From Acanthamoeba lenticulata (Eukaryota; Discosea; Longamoebia; Acanthamoebidae): a stretch of 57,596 bases of DNA. Below, piece after piece: positions 41,997 to 51,930 of this stretch. How positions within the stretch are numbered: position 1 is the first letter of the stretch; the number at the start of each line of letters is the position of its first letter. The stretch covers positions 1-57,596 of the forward strand of contig NAVB01001088.1 of the NCBI GenBank assembly GCA_002179805.1, read 5' to 3'. The translations under genes and the position numbers were made by a program. The notes under the pieces were generated by a model. It was not told the origin of the DNA, did no database searches, and worked only from the letters and a program-made list of their open reading frames with translations.

Positions 41997-44481
41997 AGGG
42001 CCTGCGCACCTGAAGTCAAGCGAGTTGGCGGCGTCGTTCATCACGTGGTGCATGAACTGGATGTCGACCTTGGTCAGCTCCTCTTTCCACTTGTTCTCCT
42101 CCACCAACTGTTCCAGGAAGCCTGGTGCCCGGTAAGAAAGGAGAAGAAGAGGAATGAGCAACGACATCAAAAGGTAAAAAGAGGAAAAAGGAGGAGGAAA
42201 AGCCAACCTATGTTGATGAGCAGAACACCAGTCACTTCATCCTTGCCGTCAGAGTGAAGAAGGCGCCACCTCCAAAGCTTGGGGTTGCAAAGGCTCTTGT
42301 ACTACAGTTCGTCACCAGCCCCCCCCCCAAACGTTTGTTTGCGTGTTGCGGGTCAGTGCGTTATCTCTCCCGCGGCAAGCAAGAGGAGAGGAAGAGAGGA
42401 AGAAGAGAAGGGGGGGGGGGGAAGGCGACGAACTTTGCCGGTGTCGTCCCGGAGGTCCTCCTCGCGGCGCGACCCGATGGTGTAGTGTTCGAGCCACCAG
42501 GCGTCGCTCCTAAACGAGGCGCCCCAGCTGTTGTTGCTCATGCTGTTTGTGTTTGCGTGCAATGACGGACGAGGGGCCAATGACGACATGACGAGATTGC
42601 GTGAGACAGAGGAGGTTCGTCAGAGGACTCGCCAAGAGGAAAGTGAGAGAGAGAGGCAGAGAGAGGCATCTATAGAAAGACGTACACGACGAGGCCGAGG
42701 CCAAACTTGGTGTCGATGTGCTTGTCGTTGCGGCTGAGCACGTACCTGCTGTGCCCAGTAATGGGGTCCGTGTAATAGACCTCCTCGAACTCGTACTCGG
42801 GAGGATTGGGGTTCGACGGCACATGCTGGTGCATGTTGCTGATGTCCTGCACATCGGCGATCGACACCTCACGGCCGACGACGGGCGTCTGATTCAGGAA
42901 TCGAATGGCGTAGGCACTGGATTGGCCCGCAATGCACGAGGTCAGGTCCCTCCAACGCGATGGCAAGGGCAAGGAGGGCCAAGGAAGGAAAAGAAAAGGA
43001 AAAAGAAAAGGAGAGGCATTACCAGAACTGATTCCAGTTCCAATTGTTGTAGGGCTTCAGAATCAGCGGCTCGGCCATGAGGTACTGCCGCTTCCATAAG
43101 AAGTCGTCGCTCAACAGCTCCTTCCAGGCGCTGCAGACGCCCATGGCTTGGGCCATCGTCGCTATAATGGTGGTGGCGCGCAGGTGGGTAATCAAGTCAG
43201 CGCCTCTGAGCAGGGCGCGTATACAGAGACTCCAACGCCCGTCCACCCATCCATCCATCACGTACCGGCATTGAAGAAGGAGAAGATGTGCATGACGGTC
43301 TCGGTGGGCAGCTCGTCAAAGCAGGACGAGCCGTCAGCGGGCGGGTCGAAATAGAGCGGCAGCGCGCCTTCGTCGTCCGCGTACCGCTGCGGGCCCGTCG
43401 CGAGAGCGAGGGCGTCCGCGTTCTCCGCCCCGTCGTCCTCATCCTCCTCTCCCAGTCCTCCGAGCCCAAGGCCCGGACCTGTCGTCAGCCCTTCGACGGT
43501 CAGTCGCAGCGAGATTACCCAACACCGGGGCGCGGGGGGGTTGGGGGTCACCATTGAAGACGTTGGAATCTGTGTCGACGCGCCCGTCGTCCTGCACCGT
43601 CTTGAGCAGCCAGTGGTGGTGCTGAAGCAGCACCCATCGGTCCTGCAGGAGCGCGGCCCCGCCCAAAGGCCCCCGTCAGTGTCTCAACGACGCACAAGAA
43701 GGGAGCTCAGTGAAAATGCGCGCACCCGGGTGTGGGGCGCCCCAGAGGACGACGACGACGACGAAGAGGAAGCCGCAGACGCGGAGGGGTCGGTGCTGGT
43801 GGAGGCAACGACACGGCGAGGGGGCGGCGGACGAGGCACGGTGCCGAGGCCGAAGAGGTCGCGGTAGGAGGCGTTGATGAGGTCGTTGGCCGAGTAGCTG
43901 TTGCTACGCCGGAGTTGGGCCCGGTGCCTCCCACGGAGCAGCTGTTGGCGCTGCTGGCCCCAGGTCGGGATAGGCTTGGCTCTTGCCTTTTTCTTTTCGT
44001 CGTCGTCGCCGTCTTTTGCTTCTTCTTCTTCTTCTTCTCCGGCGTCCCCGTCATTACCAGAGTCAGCCTCCTCTTCTTCTTCTTCCTCCTCGTCGCTGGG
44101 CTCCTTCACCGGAGCACGAGAGCGCGAGCTGAGGCGCCTGGAGCGACGAACCCCAGTCTGCTCTGAAGCCTCTTCGGCTTCCTCGACTGCCATTTCGTTG
44201 TCCTCTTCGCTGCTCTCCTCCTCTTTGGCTGCCTTCTTCCTTCCGGAGGCGCGTTTGGGGGCTGCCTTAGCTTTCTTAGCCTTGGGCTTGGCAGGAGCTT
44301 TCTTCTTGCGGGGAGACGCGGCCGCGGCCTTCCTGGTGCGCTTTGATTTGCGAGTCGTTTCCTCCTCCTCTTCTTCTGCGTCATCACTGTCTCCGTCCGC
44401 GTGAATCTGCTTCGCTTTCAATTCTTCTTCCTCTTCATCTCGCTCTTTGCGCTTGTTGCTGAGTCTAGACGAGCGCCTCAT
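37994..44481 (-). CDS. F-box and SNF2 ATPase fusion protein
   Basis: Nuclear SNF2-family ATPase with an F-box, an arrangement I know from the plant protein encoded by Arabidopsis At3g54460. ATG at 44481-44479 opens MRRSSRLSNKRKERDEEEEE, followed by a long acidic and Lys/Arg-rich head (to about 43990). The F-box is FDELPTETVMHIFSFFNA...GVCSAWKELLSDDFLWKRQY (43310-43090). LLHSDGKDEVTGVLLINIG (about 42265-42210) and YSYQLESLTWM (about 41550) lead into the ATPase. Motif I is GLGKTLIILALITLQ (about 41040-41000), with LVLCPSHLAKQWE (about 40835-40795), motif II VLDEAHEL (about 40320), and NLYCRHTK after the first lobe. A long Lys/Glu coiled coil (39630-39130) then precedes DSRIIIFSQWTRLLMLIGNLLE (about 38755-38690), SGTNLTQATHIVLVDP (about 38370) and motif VI IGRAHRLGQTQK (about 38190). 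Stop 37996-37994. F-box plus ATPase suggests ubiquitin-linked remodelling. Confidence 0.88.
38842..38851. repeat. Run of ten C in an intron
   Basis: C10 on the + strand, immediately outside the exon encoding SSDDLVSVHGSKMPHLLLF of the F-box/SNF2 gene. It reads G10 on the sense strand near the 3' splice site. Confidence 0.8.
39396..39445 (-). repeat. (GAAAA)10 pentanucleotide microsatellite in an intron
   Basis: Ten perfect GAAAA copies on the + strand, flanked by imperfect copies to about 39459. In the F-box/SNF2 gene sense direction it reads (TTTTC)10. It ends about 38 nt before the acceptor of the ADWKRQRAW exon (39358), so it forms a very long polypyrimidine tract. Confidence 0.92.
41966..41997. 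repeat. GA-rich tract in an intron
   Basis: An imperfect GA run on the + strand, next to a TG run at 41929-41942, inside an F-box/SNF2 gene intron. It is CT-rich on the sense strand. Confidence 0.75.
42319..42421. repeat. Intron bounded by C10 and G12 runs
   Basis: A run of ten C at 42319-42328 and a run of twelve G at 42410-42421 lie in the same intron of the F-box/SNF2 gene, about 80 bp apart. They are complementary and could pair as a G:C hairpin in the pre-mRNA or single-stranded DNA. Confidence 0.7.
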
Positions 44482-44703
44482 TGTCGCTTGGTGTTGCTGT
44501 CTCGATTGCGCACCGGGAGGCAAGCCGACCAGACGACGACAAAAACCAGCCGTTTAATTTGGGCCAAGTGTTTTTCTTTTTTCCTCCAATATTTTCTTGA
44601 TATGAAATTTCTGAGCCTAACTCCTGCGTTGAAGAAAGTGAAATCTTTTCTGGCCAGAAGGGAGGAAAACCAGCGAGAAACAAGCCACCAGCCGGCACGG
44701 CGA

Positions 44704-44720
44704 TATAAAAAAATATAAAA
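44704..44720 (+). promoter_or_regulatory. Two tandem TATA boxes
   Basis: TATAAAA occurs at 44704-44710 and 44714-44720, in a short A/T island within GC-rich sequence. They lie 39-55 bp before the ATG at 44759. This is the best TATA match in the window and fits a core promoter with a very short 5' leader. Confidence 0.5.
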
Positions 44721-44758
44721 AAGGGCCGGACACAATAGCAAGGCGCAAGCTTCCAAGC

Positions 44759-45967
44759 ATGGACGAGAAGAGGAAAGAGAGAGAATGGCACCTCCTGCGC
44801 AATCCGTCGGTTATGCTGGCGAATGGCATCCTCCTCTTTGACGAGGACCAGCCTTCCGAATGCGGCCGGGTAACTCTCATGTCTGCCAACCACACGTTGC
44901 CCCGGTACCTGACTAACCCTCTTCAGTTGGTGTTTTGGTTGGGCGAGCTGCCCCTGTACACCCTCTTTGCCACCGAGCTGGGGACCACTCTCGAACGACT
45001 GAAGAACAATAAAGTTCGCGTTCGTTACCCGCACTCCAAAGGTTCGTCGCTTTTCTCTCTTTTCTTCTCGCCAGTTGAGGTCCCCTTTAACGTGCTTCAC
45101 TCAGAGGAGAAGTTGCTCGATGTCCCGGCAAAGCCGCGCGAACTTTCATCCTCGCTCAGTGCGTCAAGGCACACGAGGAGCGTCAGCGAGGGCTCGACGT
45201 TTGCGGCGGTCTCTTCACACTCCTCTTTCTCCTCCACCCCTTCCTCCTCCTCCTCCTCCTCTTCGTTCATCACCTACAGTGCCGAAGTGAAGCCAAAAAC
45301 GTCATGGTGGAGCCGCTTCAGTTCTTCTTCATCCTCCTCCTCAACCCCGACCACAACGACACGCCCTAAATCGATAACCACTACTACTACTACTGAGGTG
45401 TCGACTGACCGCCTGGCGGATGAGCCTCATGAGAAGGATTGGTCAACTCCGCGCAAGAAGGCCGCCGACAGCATCAGCAAGCTTGCCGAAAACGATCGCA
45501 TGCAGGAGAAGTGCGTGCTGGTCTCACTTGTCGCTTGTTGGCCCTCACCAGTGGGAATCTAACACTGTGGTTTCTCGCGCACTCCAGGAGCGGCCAGTTT
45601 GTGGCACAGCTGGCTCAAGACAAGCGCGTGCAGAGCATGGTGGGTGATGCCTTTGCGGAAAGCGCAGACAATTCGTTCATGGCCAGACTGGCCAAAAATC
45701 CCAAGGGTACCATCATCCCCCCCCTCCCCGCTCTCTCCTCGAGAGGTCATGACTAATGATGTTGTGCATCGTCCTCCTTGTTGTGGTGACTCGCGAGCAG
45801 TGCAGGAGAAGATAGCGTCCAAGGTGTCCGCCGCGGCCACCAACAAAAAGGTGCAGAAAAAGGTGGGCCAAATGGTGAGCGACTTTGCCCACAACGAGGA
45901 AGCGCAGAAACAAGCCGTGGGCTTCATGGGCTCTCTGCTCAAGGCAGCAACCGCGCCCCGCAGCTGA
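44759..45967 (+). CDS. Orphan serine-rich protein of unknown function
   Basis: I recognise no family. ATG at 44759 opens MDEKRKEREWHLLRNPSVML; the N-terminal 90 residues look folded (LFDEDQPSECGRVTLMSANH, then LQLVFWLGELPLYTLFATEL). An intron of about 35 bp (starting 45039) appears to join HSK to VEVPFNVLHSEEKL; the track is also open through it, so it may be retained. The middle is very Ser-rich (45220-45350) with polySer and polyThr runs and WWSRF. The C-terminal exons (45590-45705 and 45802-45967) repeat a pattern of small helices: VAQLAQDKRVQSMVGDAF...ADNSFMARLAKN, then VQEKIASKVSAAATNKKVQK and MVSDFAHNEEAQKQAVGFMG. Those helices suggest an amphipathic or lipid-binding region. Stop 45965-45967. 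It lies between two large chromatin ATPase genes, divergent from one and convergent with the other. Confidence 0.7.
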
Positions 45968-46041
45968 GGACATGCAACATGTTGTGTACAGATTGCTTGC
46001 CTTACGGCGTGCAACAACAAGAAGAAACATTCTCCTCTTCG

Positions 46042-49000
46042 TTACTCGTCCTCATCTTCCTCGTCCTCTGCTGCTTCTTCTTCTTCTTCTTCCTCGGCCT
46101 CGTTGTCGGAGGCCGCCTCTTTACGTTCGACCTCATCCAACGCTTCCGCTGCTGGTTCCTCAGGTTCGGCCTCTTGGTTGGCAAAGATGAAGGTGATGCT
46201 TTCCTGGGCGGCTCGCTTCAGCATATCATCCTGGTAGATCACATGCGTGAGCGCGTTGTCGTCACCCGGTCGGAAAAGGAGACGAGACGACATACCTGGA
46301 CGTACTCGACCGAAGGGAAGTGATCCCAGCCTTCGAGTTCCTCGCCCGAAAAATCCTTCTTCTTGACGCGTCTCACAATGTAGCCCGGCTCGATCTGGTC
46401 GGCGTCGTCATCGTCGATGAAGCCCTCGTCCTGCACGCCGGCACACCAGAAGCCGGTTTGAGAGGATTCAGGTCGTGTTCACGATTGTGTGGTGACACTT
46501 GTGTCCTGATTTCTGTACCTCCTCATTCAGGTCTTCCTTTTCCACTTTGGTGATGCAGCATTTACAGTCGAGCAAGTCGTGCGTTTCACAGAGCGTGTTG
46601 GCCCGATATTTGAACAGGTCCTATTGTTGTTTTCCATGAAGTACGCGGCAAAGGGTGTGAGAAAGTGCATCATGGCCATAACACGGGGTGTGTGTGTGTG
46701 TGTGTGATAAATTGTCGTCGTACACGGAGGTCGTCCAGCGTGAACTGCGTCTTGCTTTCTGTCTTGGCATCAACGACGCTACTCGAAAGGCCTTGCTTGG
46801 TGATTTGCCTCTGGTAGATCTTTTCTATTCACGCGAAAAGCACGACAAAGTGTGAGTAAGAACCTAAATCGTCTGCACACACTCTTGTGCATTGAGTACC
46901 TTCAATGGTGCCAGTGGCCAGGAAGCGGTAGACAAAGACCTTCTTCTTTTGACCGTCGCGATGGACCCTGCCAGCACGCCCCATGCTTAGATTGGGGCTG
47001 CATCAAAAAATAAACAAAAGTCATGGCTGTACCTGGCCATCGCCTGCAAGTCGTTGGCTGGGTTCCTGTGCACGTTTTTGTGGTGAGTTGCGAGGATTTG
47101 GGGGGGGGGGCAACACAAGTGCATGAACAGCGAACCAGTCAGGGTCGAAGAGGATCAAGCGATTGGCACCGATTAGGTTCAAGCCAACACCGCCAGCCTT
47201 ACTTGAGAGCAAGAAGATGACTGCCCAAACGGGCACGCAACGACAATAGAAAAAAGAAGTGGTGTTGGCCTGGGCAGGGCATACATGACTCAAGTCGCGT
47301 AACGTACATTCAGAGGCGTATGGGTTGTTGAAGGCATCCACCAGGTTCTGCCTCTGTTTCACGGCCGTGCCGCCGTCTAACTGGAAGTAGCCCCAGGATC
47401 TTGAGAGCACCCACCGACCCAACCAACATTGCACAAAACGAAAGTGTCAGTTTCAATTACCGTGCGTTCGTAACGAAGCGCTGGTAAAGTGTGGTACCGA
47501 GATCGGCAGAGGTGAGCGATCACTTTCAGGGTGTGCGTAGGTGTTAAGGAAATAAATCAAAGCAACCTCGTCTCGTGGGAATAAGAAAGACGAATGAAGT
47601 AGGGAAAGAGGGGGGGGGAGGAGAAGAGGATATCTGCGTGTAATTGGAGACGATGACCACCCGATCCTTGGTGCGTTTACGAATCTCCTTGAGCAAGCTA
47701 TCGAGCAGCAGGAATTTGCCTGCGTGAAGAACGGTCAGCGCTGTCACACGCCTGCAATTACAAACCCTTCTTGCCGCACCGGAGAGATGGGGGTTGCTGT
47801 CCAACGGGTGGTAGTTGGTTGGATACGCAGCCAAAGTAGCTCGGTTCGCCTCAGGATTTTTCTACACAGCACCAAGTCGGTAAGTGGCGAATAGCCGAAT
47901 AAAAACCAAACAACAAGAAAGAGAGGAATCACCTGGCACATGGAATAGACCAAGGACGGATGGTTGCAAAGCTTCTTGAGCATGGTGATGGAAGACAGCG
48001 CGTCATCACGTCGACCGGTCTCCATTGTTACTTTCATCTTCTCGCGCACGATAGCGCGGTAGATTGCTTTTTGCAACGGTGCCAACCGGCTGAAGATTGT
48101 GTACTCGACTGCAGTTGAAATAAAAGCTCAACGTGTTAAAGATAAAAGTAATGACCCACGTCGAAGCTGCTCGAGGCCTAAAGGGGGCACCTTTTGGCGG
48201 TAGATATTGTCTAAGGATGTCTGCCGTGCGTCGCAGAATGAAGATGCTGGTCAAGCTGGATAACTAAAAACGGCGCGGTAGGAACGGTATCAGCACGCTG
48301 AAAGAGAAGAACAAAACGAAGTGTTGACGATCGTTTGGCGCACCATCTTGGATCTGGCATCGCCGATGGCCTACCAGGCACGCAGACAGCGCGTATCGTA
48401 AGAATACGGGAATGAAGGCATTAGCAAATATTGACAAATAATTGTAGCAGGGTGACCCTTGCTGTAATGGTGGTCTGCACGCACGAACCTTGTCTTTTTC
48501 TGTCGCTCCTGGCTGACGTCCAGCCATTATAGGCTCCTCAAACACCTTTCTGAACTTTTCCCGCTCTCCTGCTCTCCCATCATGTTTAGATACTCGATGT
48601 ACGCAAAACGAGCAGCAAACAGGAAACTGCGCACCTAAAATGCCGGGATTGACGAATTCAATCATGGAGTAAAACTCTTCAAGGTCGTTCTAGAAACACA
48701 AGCCAGAGTAACGTGTACACACACGAGGTGAGGCGGCTTGAATTCTGATCTAGCTTGTGAGGGAAAGAAATGGTGAACCTGAATAGGTGTGCCCGAGAGG
48801 ATGATCTTGCGCTTGGTCTTGAGCTTCATTAGAGCTTTTGTGGTCTTAATTTCCGAGTTCTTGAGTCGGTGGCCTTCATCACAGATGACCAAGTCGAGTT
48901 CTTTTGTCTCGCAAAGTGTGTCGATGTTCCTGAAACGTCGTGAACCCAGGGTTGTGAGGGTGAAAGGGCATTGGGATGGTGATCACAAAAAAGAAGGAAT

Positions 49001-51218
49001 GAAGAAGGTTCAAATATGGAAAAATGGGAAAAAATGCCTCACCTCAGAGCTTGAGTGTAGGAGATGATGAGCAAGTCGACTTTCCCGCGCTTGAAGTCGT
49101 CAATGTCGGACGAGATCTTGCTTTTGTTTTCGCCCACAGCCAGCATGTTCAAACTGTCCTGGCCGAGCCACTTGTGCACCTCTTTGTACCAGTTCTAACA
49201 TCGGAAGACAACATTTCTTGTGGTTAGCGGACTACTACTTGTATCTCCAGACAAGGGTGCCGCCAGACCGCAGTGTGCATACCTTGACCAAAGAGCTCGG
49301 TGCGATAATCATGGCTTTCTTGACGAGTGGCGCTCCGTCTGGTCCTTGACGCAAAACCGTCCACAGCAACGTCACCGACTGCAGCGTCTTCCCGAGGCCC
49401 CTGCGTTTCCACTCCTCTACATGAAAAGGTGGCCCCACGCCAGCTGGCGTGGGATGAAGGAGGCAGGAAAGGAGGAGCCACGCACATTTCATCGGCAAGG
49501 ATGGCGCCATTGCCTTTGAACCCTCCTTGGCCAGTAATGCAGTTGTAGAGAAACTGCACTCCTTCTCGCTGATGCGGCCGCAAGTACTTGGTGAGCCTTG
49601 GGTCCACGACGACCGACGTCTTGCTCCTAAATAGAAGTGTGTGTTAGTAAAGTCTCGAGCCAAACCACATATGGCACACATTACACACACAGGGAAGGGG
49701 GTGTAACTTGTCAAATTTGGGTGCTCGATAGAGGGGAAGCGCATTGGGTGCGTCAGGATCATGCTGATGTGTTTCCTTCTTCTCCTCGGCTTTTTCACCT
49801 TTCACTGGCACACGGAATGTGCCTGGACGGGGCTTGCGTGCTGCCGCCAAGCGAAATCTGCCCCCCCCCCCGTACACAACATAACAGCTCAACAACAGGC
49901 GATGAGGAAGCACCAAGCTTGTGATGAGAAAAAACAATACCGAGGTCCGTCACTGACTCGAATGAGAGGAGTCTTGGCCGGCGACGATGCTGCCGCTGCT
50001 GCAGTTTGTAGCTGCTGGGCCTTTTGCCGTACCTCAGAGCCGGAGAACTGCTTCAAGAAAAAAGTTCCATCTTTGAACTCGTCGGCAGAGAGCGGCTCCA
50101 CGAGCTGCCAGCCACCACCGGAACAGCCACAATGTGTCAGTAGCTGCTCTCTCCAAGTTGACGTGCACAAAGAGTGCACCAATTTGGTAGGCGCAACAGT
50201 CGTGCGTACCTGCACTTGCTTGGTACCGACCAGCAGTTGTTGGCCTGGCTCGAATAACACCCTCACTTCCTTCTTGCCTTTGACCATGAACACGTCTTCC
50301 TCTTCTGCCTCCTCTTCTTCCTCCATCTCAGCCTCCTCTTCGTTGTTGTTTCTGTCTTCCTTGCGCGAGGTATTTCCTCCTCCTCGTCTTACCTGGTGTG
50401 GGCACCGAGATGGTGAGGCCATATACTGCTCTTGGTGGGGTCGGTGTTTGCTTGAACACCAGAAGGGGAAGTGGCAAATATATAAAAAAGTTTGGTACCA
50501 ACTGTGCGTTGCCCATAGGCTTGCCGTTCATGTTCATCAGTGTCACACGGTCCCACTCGATGCTGATACACCCTGTGTCTCGCCCCGCCCAACGCACGGC
50601 CAAAAACCAAACACTTGAGCCCATGCGCGGGTACGCAGAGGTTAGGGGTGGCTGACCTTCTTCCGTGACAGACGTTTTGGCTTTGGTGTCCTTGTCCTTC
50701 TTTTCCAGCGTCCACACAGCGGAAAAGTACTGGTTCACAAAATCCTTCTTCTTGAAGAAATCTTCACTGGTGGTGGGCTTCTCCTTGCTTCCGGCCGTGG
50801 TCCCTGGCCGAGTTGTCAGCTTAGGCTTTGTCTGCTGCTTTGGTGCCTTACTGCGTGCCGGCACAGCAGGCGTGTCATCGTGGTCCTCGCCCTCGGTTTC
50901 CTCCGCGAGGAGCTCCTCGTTTTTCTCGCTGCGTCGTGTTCGTTTCGTGCCAGTGGCCCCCTTCTTCTTGCCAGCTGGTTTCTTCTTCTTAGTTGTTGTT
51001 GTTGTTGTTGTAACCTGCAAGGCCTCCTCGCTCTTCCGCTTACGACCTCGCCTTTTCTTCGTCTCCTCTTCTTCCAGCGGCATGTACTCTTCTTCGTCAT
51101 TATCATCGTCTTCGACTTGAACCTCTTCTTCCTCCACTACCTCGTCGTCGTCGAGGTCAATAACTATGAGCTCCTCTTCGCCACGCTTGCTCCCACGCTT
51201 TCTCCTGTCTGCATCCAT
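46042..51218 (-). CDS. RAD54B/RDH54-like recombination-repair ATPase
   Basis: SNF2-family DNA translocase acting with RAD51 in homologous recombination. ATG at 51218-51216 opens [20 protein letters not shown], then an acidic and Lys-rich head. A regulatory N-terminal domain of the RAD54B type follows: [42 protein letters not shown] and [18 protein letters not shown]. The ATPase begins [20 protein letters not shown] (about 49605-49550). Visible motifs: [19 protein letters not shown] (Walker A), the Ia segment [20 protein letters not shown] (about 48880-48857), IILSGTPIQ, the [10 protein letters not shown] segment, [45 protein letters not shown] and [18 protein letters not shown] (about 46970-46910). 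DEGH instead of DEAH is normal for RAD54 proteins. A Cys/His patch ([12 protein letters not shown], about 46600-46560) and an acidic tail end at 46042. RAD54B rather than RAD54 is favoured by the N-terminal domain. Confidence 0.9.
47100..47110. repeat. Run of eleven G in an intron
   Basis: G11 on the + strand, C11 in sense, within the roughly 80-bp intron that splits DW|NPAND of the RAD54B-like gene. Confidence 0.85.
49861..49871. repeat. Run of eleven C in an intron
   Basis: C11 on the + strand, G11 in sense, within an intron of the RAD54B-like gene between the VSDGPR and KFDKLHPLP exons. Confidence 0.8.
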
Positions 51219-51404
51219 CTTTCTTCCTGTGTTTTGGTTCTACGCGATGTGCCCGAGCCAGGAGGAAAACAGAGCAAGCAGCTAGCTGTTAGCGGAAAAT
51301 TTTAAATTTTCGGCCTCATTTTACCCTCAGCAACAAAAGGCTTAGAAATGCTTTATATTGGCTTTTCTTTTTCTTCATCGAGCACCTCGTGATCCGGCAG
51401 CGAG
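51219..51404. promoter_or_regulatory. Short divergent promoter region (RAD54B / MED23)
   Basis: This is only 186 bp between two start codons. An A/T-rich inverted repeat, GAAAATTT and AAATTTTC with a 1-nt spacer, lies at 51295-51311. A weak TATA-like TATATT lies at about 51354, 45-50 bp before the MED23 ATG. Confidence 0.45.
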
Positions 51405-51898
51405 ATGAGCAGCTCATCTGCGGGGGGACTTGTCCCATCTCCAATGATGGTTGCTGGCAACAACGAGGACGAGGGGGATGCAATGGGTTCATACGCTACA
51501 GGGAGTGTAGGGGCCGATCAGCAGCAGCAGCAGCAGCAGCCAACAAATAAGCAACATCTGGCCGTGCTGTGTGCCAGTGTCAAGGATAGCCATCAACCAA
51601 GACCCGAGCTCAAGGCACTCACAGCGGCACTTGCTGCGGCTGTGCCTTCTGATGCGGAAAGTTGGAAACTGGCGTGTGATTTGCTTGAGGCCCTCGTTGC
51701 TCGTTTCCCCGCCGAATCGAACCTTTGGGGAGAGGTAATGAACAAGATGATCATTCGAATCTGTGCTCTTGAAGTGCAGCTCACTCCTGCCGTTTTTGCC
51801 TCTGTGCAAAAGGCCGTCTCTCTCTTTCATGCACTTTTGCACGATGGTACGGTCGCTTCCCTTTCGTAGTCATATTTTTTTGTTTTATTTTTTTGTTT

Positions 51899-51930
<32 letters not shown>

